From positions 89,563,001-89,627,000 of the forward strand of contig JAIOJX010000005.1 of the NCBI GenBank assembly GCA_022376925.1: a stretch of 64,000 bases of DNA, in the 5' to 3' direction. The stretch comes from Tragulus kanchil (Eukaryota; Chordata; Mammalia; Artiodactyla; Tragulidae). The position numbers and the translations under genes were made by a program. The notes beneath the pieces are model-generated. The model saw only the letters and a program-made list of their open reading frames with translations, ran no database searches and was not told the origin of the DNA. Shown here piece by piece: positions 24,206 through 35,369 of this stretch. Each line of letters begins with the position of its first letter. Positions within the stretch are counted from its first letter, which is position 1.

Positions 24206-24422
24206 TAAAATATCTTCACCTATCTCCATCCCAGCTCAATTTCTTTTTCTTTGTTCAGTTTCACTGGATTGGCCAGTTAAAATTTAAAGCATGACCATGT
24301 TTTGGATTGTATCCGAATCTATGCATTTACAGATTTGCTAAAATGTTTATGCCTATTTTGTAAGTTTATGTGCTTTGTAATTCTGTAGTCCCTAGTGTTT
24401 CCTTTAAAAATAAATCCCAGCA

Positions 24423-24634
24423 GGGCTTCCCTGGTCCAGTGGGTAAAGAGTCTGCCTTGACGTGCAAGGGGCACCGATTCGATCCCTGACATGGGAAGAT
24501 CCCACATGGAGTGGCTGGACCAGCTCTCTGCATCGAGAGAGGCCACTGCGATGAGAGGCCCACACAGGCCAAAAAATTAAGATGGATGAAAAAAAATAAA
24601 TGAAGGACCAATAAAAGAGGCCAGATAAATAAAT
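24423..24634 (+). mobile_element. second copy of the SINE at 23296
   Basis: Same element in copy 2 of duplication 6. Confidence 0.88.
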
Positions 24635-24939
24635 AAATAAATCTCAGCAATCTATTGTTAGAAATAAATTATGCCTAGCCAAAGGATAGCACTTAAAAAA
24701 ATAATCTTAAAGGAACCTTTATGACTGAACATTTTTTCAACCTACTCGAGTCAGTTTTCAGCATTTGTTTAATGTGCAGCTATTGCATGAAGTAAAATGT
24801 CTTAAGCTTTGCTGTATTTTGCTCTTTCATTAGTCATGCTCATGGCTTTGTTTTACTACTGATTATTTTTAAAGAGTATTTGAATGAATGCAATGATTTT
24901 AAATATCTGTTAAAATTTGATTTAATCTAGGTAGAAATT

Positions 24940-25256
24940 GCATTTTATTTTTGTGGTTGTAATTAAACTAAACTTGAATAATACCAAACTTCCAAACATG
25001 ATTTATTAGAATTTTAAAAATCTAGGCCCAATGTAGTATCTATGAACAGTAATCTCTTTGGAAATACTAGAGGCGATAGTTCCAAAAATAAAAATTAAAA
25101 ATTCCCATGGCTTTGATTTTTACATAATAAAAACTGACAACCAGTTGACATTACATAGTTTTAAACTAAAATATACTGCTTTGAACATTATGCTTCTCTA
25201 ATTTTTATTTTCTTGTCTTTTCGTTAGGTTTTTTTTTTTTTTAGTAATTTTCTCAA
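24940..25256. other. unassigned AT-rich sequence
   Basis: Nothing recognised except a T-run at about 25230. Confidence 0.4.
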
Positions 25257-25604
25257 TCACTATTTATTTATTTATTTATTTTTGGCTATTCTGGGTTTTC
25301 ACTACTGCCACAGTCTCTTCTCTAGTTACAGGGAGTGGGGGCTATTCTCGAGTTGAGGTGAGCAGGCTTCTTGTTGCAATGACTTCTTGTTGTGGGACTC
25401 TGGTCTAGGGCACACAGGCTTCAGTAGTTGCAGCACATGGGCTCAATAGTTGCAGGTCCAAGGCTGTAGATCACAGGCTCAATAGTTGTGACTCTTGGGC
25501 TTAGTTGCTCCACAGCATGTGGGATCTTCCCAGATTAGGGATCAAACCTGTGTCTCCTGCAGTGGCAGGTGAATTCTTTATCACTGAGCTACCAGGGAAG
25601 CCCT
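25257..25604 (-). mobile_element. CHR-2-like long tRNA SINE (minus)
   Basis: (TTTA)n tail, 'ttttggctattctgggtttt', repeated 'caatagttgcaggtccaagg'-type phrases in the body, 'gctccacagcatgtgggatc' and 'gagctaccagggaagcccta'. About 350 bp. Same family as 34.7 kb. Confidence 0.75.
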
Positions 25605-25673
25605 AGTCAAGGTTTTCTAAAAGCAAATGTTTTGAACTCTGCTGGACTCTACTGAAGTGTGACGTAGAATTTT

Positions 25674-25984
25674 TTTTTTTGGTGGGTGGAGGGGCGGGTT
25701 GGGAAGGGAGGGGGAGCGGGCGGGCCACTTCTATTGGTCTTTTTCATTTATCTTTTTTCATCCATCTTTGTTTTTTTTGGCCCGTGTGGGCCTCCCATCC
25801 CAGTGGCCTCTGTTGTTGCAGAGCGCCGGCTCTGGGCGCATGTGCTCCAGAGCTCCGACTCGGTAATTGAACACATGGGTCCAGCCGCTCCGCAGCACGT
25901 GGGATCTTCCCAGGCCAGGGATCAAACTGGCGCCCCTTGCACTGCAAGGCGATGTCCTTACCCACTGGACCACCAGGGAAACAC
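25674..25984 (-). mobile_element. CHR-type SINE, G-rich-extension subgroup (minus)
   Basis: Short target-site duplication tagaatttt at 25665-25673 and 25985-25993. The G-rich extension is at 25680-25722. The body closely matches 15.5 and 22.1 kb. Confidence 0.9.
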
Positions 25985-25993
25985 TAGAATTTT

Positions 25994-26370
25994 AAATACT
26001 GTATGTGTTGTTTCATAAATAAGTTAGAGGAGATTGAAAGCATAATTGAAGGACCAGTATGTTGCTGGCTAGGGGAACAATTTGGCTTTCATCTAAATGA
26101 ATGTGTAGTGTATGAATTACACAGTAATTCAAGATAATATAGCACTAAGTTTAAATGGTGTTTTTAAAATGAAAACTTACCTTGTTTGTGCTCAGTATCA
26201 AATTTAGTAGATACAGAGTTTGAAAAGGGGGTCTGGTGGAAACTGGTTGCAGGGGCGCGGGAGGGTGGTGGTAGAGGGGAGATGAACATTGCAAAAGGTT
26301 GGCTTGCCTCTCTCCAAGGATCTGCTCCATCCTTATGTCTGGAGTTAGACTCATGACCAAGGCTAGACTT
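25994..26370. other. unassigned non-coding sequence
   Basis: No element recognised. Confidence 0.4.
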
Positions 26371-26501
26371 AAGTATTTGATAATAACTGGGCATCTAGGT
26401 GTTATCCCTTAGTCCGTTTAAACAGTTTTGAAATGTCAATCTTAGTTTTTTATACCTTTATCAAAACTAATAAGCACACAAAAATTAAAAAAAAAGTTAG
26501 G

Positions 26502-26776
26502 GGCTTCCCTGGTGATCCAATGGGTGGAGGGTCCGCCTTGCGGTGCAGGGGTCACCGGTTCAATCCTTGGCCTGGAAGAATCCTGCTTGCTGCAGTGCGG
26601 CTGGATTGGTGTGTCCAGTTGCAAGCCGGCGCTCCGGAGCGCATGCACCTGGAGCCCATTCTCTGTGGTGAGAGGGGCCGCTGCAATAGGAGGCCCACAC
26701 AGGCCAAAGAATTAGAATGGATGAAAATAGAGAAATGAAGGACCAATAAAAGAGGCCAAAAAAACCCCAAAAAACT
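26502..26776 (+). mobile_element. CHR-type SINE without extension (plus)
   Basis: 'gggcttccctggtgatccaa', 'ggttcaatccttggcctgga', a body with 'tggtgtgtccagttgcaagc', then 'ccaataaaagaggcc' and an A-rich tail. Diverged subgroup. Confidence 0.86.
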
Positions 26777-26780
26777 TTGT

Positions 26781-26908
26781 GCTGGGCCGTCCTGGAGGTC
26801 CATGGGTCAGGATTTCGCACTTTCACGGCAAGGGGTGCAGTTTCCATCCCTGGTCCAGGAACTGAGATCCCGCATGCCAGGCGACATGCCCCCGTCCCCC
26901 CAAAAAAC
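26781..26908 (+). mobile_element. short CHR-1-like tRNA SINE (plus)
   Basis: 'gctgggccgtcctggaggtc', 'gcaaggggtgcagtttccat', 'gtccaggaactgagatcccg', then a C/A tail. A short tRNA-headed SINE adjacent to the previous one. Confidence 0.6.
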
Positions 26909-27070
26909 CCAAATCAATCTTATTATAGTTTTTATCCTGTCTCGGTTCTGTGCTCCTCAGTTTCACTGAGCTTATAGTAGAGTGCCACCCTGTGCAGCCC
27001 CTAGCGCGCAGCCTCTGCTGTTGCCTTTCTACTCTGCTATCCCCCTCCCTCTGTTATCTGGCAAGGGCCT

Positions 27071-27222
27071 GTTAGTGGTCCTGCTCAGCCTTTGGTCGGT
27101 GCTGCGTGGGTCCCTCCCTCAAGCAACCAACTGTGAGTGAGTGACCAGTAGTGGTCCTGCTCAGCCATGGGTTGGTGCTACAGGGGGCCACATCACCAAG
27201 AAACCAACTGTCGATAAGGTAA
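27071..27222. repeat. diverged 77-bp tandem repeat, two units
   Basis: Unit 1 (27071-27147) and unit 2 (27148-27222) share 'agtggtcctgctcagcc', 'ggttggtgct'/'ggtcggtgct' and 'aaccaactgt'. They differ enough to be old. Because of duplication 7 the pair recurs at 28218-28369. Origin not recognised; possibly part of a retroviral 5' or LTR region. Confidence 0.7.
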
Positions 27223-27649
27223 ATAAATCTAAACCTTCTCTCTGGGACCCTCTAGCTCACCCAGCCTCACACAGGCTAGTGGATAAGCAGGGAGGCCCAG
27301 GGCACAGGCCTAGGGCTGTGTCCTGCAGGACTTCAGCGCCCTCTTCAGAGCTGCCCACTGACCAGGCCCAGGCCTGCCACCTGTAGGAGCAGTCTTTTAA
27401 CCCACCCCCATTTGGGTGCCTGTGGAGCCTGAGGGCCAGTTGGGTCCTGGGCTCCTCCCCTCCCTCAGTGGTGACAGCTGGGCAGGAGGGGTCTGTGGCT
27501 GAACGCCCCACCAATAGACTAAGTATTTGATAATAACTGGGCATCTAGGTGTTATCCCTTAGTCCGTGGAAACAGTTTTGAAGTGCAAACCTTAGTTTTT
27601 TATACCTTGATCAAACCTGATTGGCACCCAATAATTAAAAAAAAAGTTA

Positions 27650-27924
27650 GGGGCTTCCCTGGTGATCCAATGGGTGGAGGGTCCGCCTTGCGTGCAGGGT
27701 CACCGGTTCAATCCTTGGCCTGGAAGAATCCTGCTTGCTGCAGTGCGGCTGGATTGGTGTGTCCAGTTGCAAGCCGGGCGCTCGGAGCGCATGCACCTGG
27801 AGCCCATTCTCTGTGGTGAGAGGGGCCGCTGCAATAGGAGGCCCACACAGGCCAAAGAATTAGAATGGATGAAAATAGAGAAATGAAGGACCAATAAAAG
27901 AGGCCAAAAAAACCCCAAAAAACT
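27650..27924 (+). mobile_element. second copy of the SINE at 26502
   Basis: Same element in copy 2 of duplication 7, with a few single-base losses. Confidence 0.86.
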
Positions 27925-27928
27925 TTGT

Positions 27929-28056
27929 GCTGGGCCGTCCTGGAGGTCCATGGGTCAGGATTTCGCACTTTCACGGCAAGGGGTGCAGTTTCCATCCCTG
28001 GTCCAGGAACTGAGATCCCGCATGCCAGGCGACATGCCCCCGTCCCCCCAAAAAAC
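27929..28056 (+). mobile_element. second copy of the SINE at 26781
   Basis: Same element in copy 2 of duplication 7. Confidence 0.6.
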
Positions 28057-28634
28057 CCAAATCAATCTTATTATAGTTTTTATCCTGTCTCGGTTCTGTG
28101 CTCCTCAGTTTCACTGAGCTTATAGTAGAGTGCCACCCTGTGCCGCCCCTAGCCCCAGCCTCTGCTGTTGCCTTTCTACTCTGCTATCCCCCTCCCTCTG
28201 TTATCTGGCAAGGGCCTGTTAGTGGTCCTGCTCAGCCTTTGGTCGGTGCTGCGTGGGTCCCTCCCTCAAGCAACCAACTGTGAGTGAGTGACCAGTAGTG
28301 GTCCTGCTCAGCCATGGGTTGGTGCTACAGGGGGCCACATCACCAAGAAACCAACTGTCGATAAGGTAAATAAATCTAAACCTTCTCTCTGGGACCCTCT
28401 AGCTCACCCAGCCTCACACAGGCTAGTGGATAAGCAGGGAGGCCCAGGGCACAGGCCTAGGGCTGTGTCCTGCAGGACTTCAGCGCCCTCTTCAGAGCTG
28501 CCCACTGACCAGGCCCAGGCCTGCCACCTGTAGGAGCAGTCTTTTAACCCACCCCCATTTGGGTGCCTGTGGAGCCTGAGGGCCAGTTGGGTCCTGGGCT
28601 CCTCCCCTCCCTCAGTGGTGACAGCTGGGCAGGA

Positions 28635-28992
28635 TCTGGGGCCCTGGCCCTGAGGGAGCTGCTGGCTGAGAGCTGCCTCCTCTTAGCCAGACCTGGACCT
28701 CCCAGCATGAAAGCCGAGCCTTGGGCCCTTGCCCTTTCTTGTCAGAACAGAGAATAGTTTGGTGGCAGTTTACAGGAGCATCATTACCTGACCGGGACCT
28801 GACGGAACAAAGGGTCTGACCCCAAGAAATCCGCAACCACTCACCTCACCCTCCCTCACCTTTCCTGGAAAAGGGCTTTGCTGAGAGCTTTCTGGAGTTG
28901 GAGGGTTTTCAGGTAGGAGCCACTGGTCTCCCTGTAGGCCCTCAGGAGCCTGCTTCAGACTCCAACATTTTGGTGTTGTTTGGCCTCATTTA
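28635..28992 (+). mobile_element. possible retroviral LTR fragment
   Basis: GC-richer sequence with LTR-like text: 'aatagtttggtggcagttta', 'ctcaccctccctcacctttc', a degenerate TATA-like 'ggaaaagggctttgctgaga', and an end 'ttttggtgttgtttggcctc'. I recall similar text from ungulate endogenous retrovirus LTRs but cannot name a family. No coding sequence seen. Confidence 0.3.
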
Positions 28993-28993
28993 G

Positions 28994-29072
28994 ACAAGGA
29001 AATGGCAACACACTCCAGTATTCTTGCCTGGAAAATGCCATCTATGGAGAAGCCTGGTGAGCTACAGTCCAT
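28994..29072 (+). mobile_element. Bov-tA SINE 3' fragment (plus)
   Basis: 'aaggaaatggcaacacactc' to 'gagctacagtccatg'. It stops exactly where the next Bov-tA head begins, suggesting insertion of one SINE into another. Confidence 0.83.
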
Positions 29073-29287
29073 GGGGCTTCCCTGATGATTCAGTGGTGGA
29101 ATCTGCCTGCGATTCCAGAGACGCTGGTTCCATCCCTGGGTTGGGAAGATTCCCCTGGAGTGAGGGCATGGCAACCCACTCCAGTGTTCTTGTCTGGAGT
29201 ATTTCCACGGATGGAGGAGCCTGCTGGGCTGCATTCTATGGGGTCACACAGAGTTGGACACGACAGAAGTGACTAAGCAACAGCATC
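29073..29287 (+). mobile_element. Bov-tA SINE, full length (plus)
   Basis: 'gggcttccctgatgattcag' to 'gttggacacgacagaagtga'. Its 3' part (from 29155) is included in duplication 8 and recurs at 30240-30372. Confidence 0.88.
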
Positions 29288-31271
29288 ATATCAGGCACAC
29301 AGACTTGTGTTCTGGTAAGAGCCTCCCTGCTGTTTTGTCAACACATTGAACTTCTTCCTATTTCAAGGTCTTTGAATGGCTATCCCCTCTACTTGGTGGT
29401 CCTTTCCTCTGCCTGGCTGGCTCCTTCTCATCTTGGAAGTCTCACTTCTTAGTCCCTTATTCCTTCCTTCCTTTGGGAAGACGAACTGCAAACAGATCTC
29501 CACTAACCCATCTTGGCTCTCAAATCCTTCCTAATCACGTAACTGATTACTTCCTTTGTGGCACTTTCATAATCCTTGGTTGTGTTTGTTTACTTCTTGG
29601 TATTTGGATGTTTCTACTAAAACATGATCTTTATGAATGTAGGGATCTACCTGTCTTTTCTTTGGTCTAACACAAATACCTGGCAGCATAGTAGGTGCTC
29701 AGTAAGTAATTGTAACCTCAGAATATTTTGTAATGTGCATGGATTTTTGTATTGATCTTTATAGTTAATGCCAACCTTTCACAGTAATAAAGCTATAAAG
29801 GAAAGCATTTTAGTTCTTTTTTTCTTTAGCTAGGATGATGCATTTAATCTTTTTTCCAGAGTGCTTGTGTATATTTAGCATATTTTGTAGCAAACTGATA
29901 TGGGGAAGGGGAGGCAGATAAGAAACTGACACTCAGGTTAAGTGACCCTGCACGTTCATTGGCTGGGAGATGATAGAATAGGAATCATAGAGGCATTTGT
30001 GTCCTTTAACTATAGCTCTTTTTGGAAAAAGAGCTCGATAGAGCTTAACTGATCAAGGTGATGCAGCTGGAACTCTGGGAACAGGAAACTAGGAAAAGAC
30101 AAAATCTGAAGAAAAGAGCTCTGGAGTTGCTCTTGGGCTCGCTTTGGATTTAGAGCATGACTTCTGCAAGTGAGATAATATATCCTTTATAAATATTCTT
30201 GTTGGCTTGGAGTATTTCCACGGATGGAGGAGCCTGGGGCTGGAGTGAGGGCATGGCAACCCACTCCAGTGTTCTTGTCTGGAGTATTTCCACGGATGGA
30301 GGAGCCTGCTGGGCTGCATTCTATGGGGTCACACAGAGTTGGACACGACAGAAGTGACTAAGCAACAGCATCATATCAGGCACACAGACTTGTGTTCTGG
30401 TAAGAGCCTCCCTGCTGTTTTGTCAACACATTGAACTTCTTCCTATTTCAAGGTCTTTGAATGGCTATCCCCTCTACTTGGTGGTCCTTTCCTCTGCCTG
30501 GCTGGCTCCTTCTCATCTTGGAAGTCTCACTTCTTAGTCCCTTATTCCTTCCTTCCTTTGGGAAGACGAACTGCAAACAGATCTCCACTAACCCATCTTG
30601 GCTCTCAAATCCTTCCTAATCACGTAACTGATTACTTCCTTTGTGGCACTTTCATAATCCTTGGTTGTGTTTGTTTACTTCTTGGTATTTGGATGTTTCT
30701 ACTAAAACATGATCTTTATGAATGTAGGGATCTACCTGTCTTTTCTTTGGTCTAACACAAATACCTGGCAGCATAGTAGGTGCTCAGTAAGTAATTGTAA
30801 CCTCAGAATATTTTGTAATGTGCATGGATTTTTGTATTGATCTTTATAGTTAATGCCAACCTTTCACAGTAATAAAGCTATAAAGGAAAGCATTTTAGTT
30901 CTTTTTTTCTTTAGCTAGGATGATGCATTTAATCTTTTTTCCAGAGTGCTTGTGTATATTTAGCATATTTTGTAGCAAACTGATATGGGGAAGGGGAGGC
31001 AGATAAGAAACTGACACTCAGGTTAAGTGACCCTGCACGTTCATTGGCTGGGAGATGATAGAATAGGAATCATAGAGGCATTTGTGTCCTTTAACTATAG
31101 CTCTTTTTGGAAAAAGAGCTCGATAGAGCTTAACTGATCAAGGTTATGCAGCTGGAACTCTTGAAACAAGAAACTAGGAAAAGACAAAAATCTGAAGAAA
31201 AGAGCTCTGGAGTTGCTCTTGGGCTCGCTTTGGATTTAGAGCATGACTTCTGCAAGTGAGATAATATATCC
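29155..31271. repeat. tandem duplication 8 (offset 1085)
   Basis: Copy 1 is 29155-30186 and copy 2 is 30240-31271. The 53-base filler contains an extra piece of the Bov-tA ('ggagtatttccacggatgga'), as if a misaligned read was spliced in. Differences lie near the copy ends (for example 30054-30100 against 31143-31190). Confidence 0.94.
29300..29715 (+). mobile_element. L2 LINE 3' end (plus)
   Basis: The end 'cctggcagcatagtaggtgc' followed by 'tcagtaagtaattg', preceded by 'tttatgaatgtagggatcta', is the L2 3' terminus pattern. The upstream part is more diverged. A copy is at 30385-30800 through duplication 8. Confidence 0.6.
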
Positions 31272-31557
31272 CTTTTTATAAAAATTATGATTTTGTGTTT
31301 TAAAATATGAATTACATATTTTCACATTAATAGTACATTGATGTGGATCCTTTAAATACCTTAGGCGTTTGGGTTTTTTCTTCAGGAAATACTTCAGTTA
31401 CGCCTTTTATATCTTCTGGCTAATATGTCTCTATATACTAATATTGTTTATTAACTATACAAAGGCCACCATAACATTTGTAATCAGTGTTACGTGAGCT
31501 TTTCGGTTTCCAGACATCACCTCTTTAATTCTCTGTTGCTATGGGTTTTCATTAGTA
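31272..31557. other. unassigned AT-rich sequence
   Basis: Nothing recognised. It contains 'ctgttgctatgggttt' near 31532, a weaker half of the motif described next. Confidence 0.4.
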
Positions 31558-31572
31558 TTCCATGGAGCCTGG

Positions 31573-31617
31573 GTTGCCATGGAAAATGTGTAGTTGTAGA
31601 GGAGTTACCATGGCAAC
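31573..31617. promoter_or_regulatory. paired RFX X-box-like palindromes
   Basis: Site 1 is gttgccatgg at 31573-31582; site 2 is gttaccatggcaac at 31604-31617. Site 2 matches the RFX-family X-box/EF-C consensus (GTNRCC spacer RGYAAC) essentially perfectly and is an almost exact inverted repeat. A weaker third site, gttgctatgg, is near 31535. 'tccgccatta' just downstream resembles a YY1 site. That the segment is an enhancer is inference. Confidence 0.45.
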
Positions 31618-32654
31618 AGTCCGCCATTATGTATTTTTCAATATCAGCTAGCTGGAGATGATAGTGAATCTGAGGATATTTATTTTGGAGTCTAATAATG
31701 TAAAATAAACAGAATACTTCAATATCCTAGTTATCTCTGACATTTTAAATATGATGCTAGTTACCCTTTTTGCAAATAAACAGAAATGAAAGCTTTTTTG
31801 AAAGCTAATTTTTAGCCATTTAGCTTTATCACCAGAAATTCTAAAAATGTAAATTGCCTTAAACCTTTGAGGCACATGAACTCCCATGTAATAAAGCTCA
31901 TGTCATATAAGCCTAAGTTTTTGTTTAGTCATCTCCTGGCTCCTTCACGACTTCAAACAATAGCAGCTCAGGTACATTATGTGAGAAAAGAGGAGAGGAA
32001 GAGTAGCTTTTGTCTCTGAAGTAGAACTCAGAAATAAATGAAATCACCTGGTGACTCATTGCTCCGTGTAGCTTTTTTTAAGACATAAGAAAGCAGAGAA
32101 ACTATTTTCAGTAAAATGGCAAATCCCTTGGTTGAAGAGAAGTTTTAAAGATACTATTTAATAGATACTACTGGAAAAAAACCATACTATTGGAAAACTT
32201 TTGATACATCTAACCCTTTAGCAATCATTTTAAAATTCTTGACGTATTAGCAGTGTTAGGTCTATAATGTCAGTTGTCCTCAATTTACTTTCCTTATTGG
32301 TACCTTGATAGAGTGACACACCATTGTTTTGTCACGGGGCCAAGTAGAAGAAATGTTATAATAACAATTCAGTAAATTAGATCTATATATATGAGAAATT
32401 TTGAAAAGATGACTGAACTTCAAGTTTTACAGTTTTAGTTTTATAATCAGGCTTGATTTTTTTTTTTTTCTTCTTAGTTGTTGCTTTGATCTGAATGTTT
32501 CTTTGCCCTGAAATTTCATATGTATGTTCCTCTGTTGAGACGTGCCCAGTGTTAGGGTATTAGAACATGGTAACCTTTGGAAGGTGATTAGCTCCCTCGA
32601 CCATCTTAAGTTACTATTCGCAGTCACCATTTGAATTAGTTCCATGGAGCCTGG

Positions 32655-32699
32655 GTTGCCATGGAAAATGTGTAGTTGTAGAGGAGTTACCATGGCAAC
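32655..32699. promoter_or_regulatory. second copy of the X-box pair
   Basis: Identical pair in copy 2 of duplication 9. Confidence 0.4.
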
Positions 32700-33559
32700 A
32701 GTCCGCCATTATGTATTTTTCAATATCAGCTAGCTGGAGATGATAGTGAATCTGAGGATATTTATTTTGGAGTCTAATAATGTAAAATAAACAGAATACT
32801 TCAATATCCTAGTTATCTCTGACATTTTAAATATGATGCTAGTTACCCTTTTTGCAAATAAACAGAAATGAAAGCTGTTTTGAAAGCTAATTTTAGCCAT
32901 TTAGCTTTATCACCAGAAATTCTAAAAATGTAAATTGCCTTAAACCTTTGAGGCACATGAACTCCCATGTAATAAAGCTCATGTCATATAAGCCTAAGTT
33001 TTTGTTTAGTCATCTCCTGGCTCCTTCACGACTTCAAACAATAGCAGCTCAGGTACATTATGTGAGAAAAGAGGAGAGGAAGAGTAGCTTTTGTCTCTGA
33101 AGTAGAACTCAGAAATAAATGAAATCACCTGGTGACTCATTGCTCCGTGTAGCTTTTTTTAAGACATAAGAAAGCAGAGAAACTATTTTCAGTAAAATGG
33201 CAAATCCCTTGGTTGAAGAGAAGTTTTAAAGATACTATTTAATAGATACTACTGGAAAAAAACCATACTATTGGAAAACTTTTGATACATCTAACCCTTT
33301 AGCAATCATTTTAAAATTCTTGACGTATTAGCAGTGTTAGGTCTATAATGTCAGTTGTCCTCAATTTACTTTCCTTATTGGTACCTTGATAGAGTGACAC
33401 ACCATTGTTTTGTCACGGGGCCAAGTAGAAGAAATGTTATAATAACAATTCAGTAAATTAGATCTATATATATGAGAAATTTTGAAAAGATGACTGAACT
33501 TCAAGTTTTACAGTTTTAGTTTTATAATCAGGCTTGATTTTTTTTTTTTTCTTCTTAGT

Positions 33560-33905
33560 TGTTGCTTTGATCTGAATGTTTCTTTGCCCTGAAATTTCAT
33601 ATGTATGTTCCTCTGTTGAGACGTGCCCAGTGTTAGGGTATTAGAACATGGTAACCTTTGGAAGGTGATTAGCTCCCTCATGAAAGAGGCCCCAGAAAGC
33701 TCCCTTGCCCCTTTTATCGTGTGAGGACATAGTGAAAAAATAACCATCCATGAACCTGGAACTGAGTCCTCACTGGACACTGTATCTGCTGGTGCCACGA
33801 GCTTGACTTCGCAGCATCCAGAAGTGTGAGAGAGACAGGCCTGTTGTTGAGAAACCCACCAGTCTACAGTTCTCTCTTAGAGTAGCCCTGATGGACTAAG
33901 AGAGG
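33560..33905 (-). mobile_element. old mammalian interspersed repeat, family unsure
   Basis: The series 'tgatctgaatgtttctttgc', 'tttggaaggtgattagctcc', 'catgaaagaggccccagaaa', 'tcgtgtgaggacatagtg' and 'gccctgatggactaagagag' is a familiar mammal-wide repeat whose name I cannot fix. Strand is nominal. A truncated copy lies at 32479-32598. Confidence 0.45.
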
Positions 33906-33964
33906 TGCCAAGCCTTTCTCTGAAGTTGTGGAAAGATTTGATATTGGGTCTTCTTGTTTTTGTA

Positions 33965-34405
33965 TTCCTTTTTAAAAACTTTTTTTGGAATATCATTGCT
34001 TTATAATGTTAGTTTCTACTGTACAACAAAGGGAATCAGCTCTAGGTATATGTACGTCCCATGTTTTTTGGATTTCCTTCCCATTTAGGTCACCATGGAG
34101 CACTGAGTCAAGTTTCTTGCTGTACAGCAGGTCCTCACTAGTTACTGTTCTATACACAGGAGTGTATACATGTCAATCCCAGTCTCCCAATCCACCCCAC
34201 CCTCCTACCACTACCCCACCCTGTTTCCCTCTTGGTGACCATAGGTTTGTTCTCTATGTCTGCGTCTCTACTTCTCCTTTGCAAATAGGTTCATCTGTAC
34301 CATTTTCCTAGAGTCCACATATATGTGTTAATATATGATATTTGTTGCTCTCTGACTTACTTTACACTGCATGACAGCCTTTGGGTCAATTCACATCCTT
34401 TTCTT
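33965..34405 (-). mobile_element. L1 3' UTR, ruminant type (minus)
   Basis: 'ggaatatcattgctttataa', 'ctactgtacaacaaagggaa', 'aggtcctcactagttactgt', 'gtgaccataggtttgttctc' and 'aaataggttcatctgtacca'. Independent of the 20-kb copy, and 5'-truncated. Confidence 0.8.
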
Positions 34406-34690
34406 GTATCCCTGAAGCCATGTGATATTGGAGCTCTCTGACATCCTTCCCTGGAAGCTTTTTCTCATGGAATACATGAGGATAGCTGCTCCTACAGCAG
34501 AGAATAGGCTCTGTGCAGAATCATGGGTCATGATTCAGTATTTTAAAGAATCAGTGAATGTTTGAATTGTTTCTGAATAAACATGGGGCAGCCAAGAGAA
34601 AAATGTAAGCCCAGTGTTTGAATGGGTGTAGCTTGCATAGAGGAGGTGAGTAGAGTTTGATAGAATATATTGAAAACACTGATCTTCTGG
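34406..34690. other. unassigned sequence
   Basis: No element recognised. Confidence 0.4.
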
Positions 34691-35024
34691 GGCTTCCCTG
34701 GTGGCTCAGTGGTAAGAGTTCACCTGCCAATGCAGGAGACACGGGTTTGATCCCTGATCCCAGAAGATCCCACATGTTGTGGAGCACCTAAGCCTGTGAG
34801 CTGCAACTATCGAGCCTGTGCTCAAGAGCCTTGGAGCTGCAACTGTTGAGCCCCTGTGACACAACTGCTGAAGCCTGTGTGCCCTAGAGCCCAAGTTCCA
34901 CAAGAAGTCACCACAACAAGAAGCCTGCTCACCTCAACTAGAGAGTAGCCCCCACTCCCAGCAACTAGAGAAGAGCCTGTGGCAGCAGTGAAAACCCAGA
35001 ATAGTGAAAAACAAATTTTTTTTT
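34691..35024 (+). mobile_element. CHR-2-like long tRNA SINE (plus)
   Basis: 'ggggcttccctggtggctca', 'gtttgatccctgatcccaga', tandem 'gagctgcaactgttgagccc' phrases, 'cacctcaactagagagtagc', 'aacccagaatagtgaaaaac', then a T/A tail. Sense-strand counterpart of the copy at 25.3 kb. Confidence 0.78.
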
Positions 35025-35369
35025 TTAAAAGTCGATCTTCTAATCCGTGCTGTTATTATATCAAGGAACCCTTTTGGAAGGAGTAGCTTCAAGTAAAGTT
35101 GAAAGTAAAATACTCTAAATTGCCAAGCTATGTCATTCTCAAACAATGATATTCATCTATAAATGACACATAGTCCTGACAGTTTTACCAATGAGAGGGT
35201 TAGTACCTTAATGGATATTATCTATCTAGGATGGCCATATTGAATTTAGGAAAAGAATAAAATTAAATACTTGGCATTTCATGAATGAAGGGTTTATTGT
35301 CGAGAATGCATTTAAAATATTATTGTATGCATTTATTTTCTCTGTCACAGGATGTGCTGAGCAGTAGGT

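Larger units (their letters stand above)
22666..24939. repeat. tandem duplication 6 (offset 1127-1142)
   Basis: Copy 1 is 22666-23807 and copy 2 is 23808-24939. The join has a short microhomology (aaatt). Three small deletions lie in the first 70 bases of copy 2; beyond that the copies read identical. Confidence 0.95.
26371..28634. repeat. tandem duplication 7 (offset 1147-1160)
   Basis: Copy 1 is 26371-27487 and copy 2 is 27531-28634, with a 43-base filler. Copy 2 has about ten substitutions in its first 90 bases. It also has a few interior indels in GC-rich text (for example 27690-27705 and 28143-28157). Those are typical of noisy reads. Confidence 0.94.
31558..33679. repeat. tandem duplication 9 (offset 1082)
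   Basis: Copy 1 is 31558-32598 and copy 2 is 32640-33679, with a 41-base filler (32599-32639). The copies read nearly identical (one T/G change and one lost T near 32877-32890). Copy 1 cuts the old repeat at 32460-32598 short; copy 2 continues through it. Confidence 0.95.
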
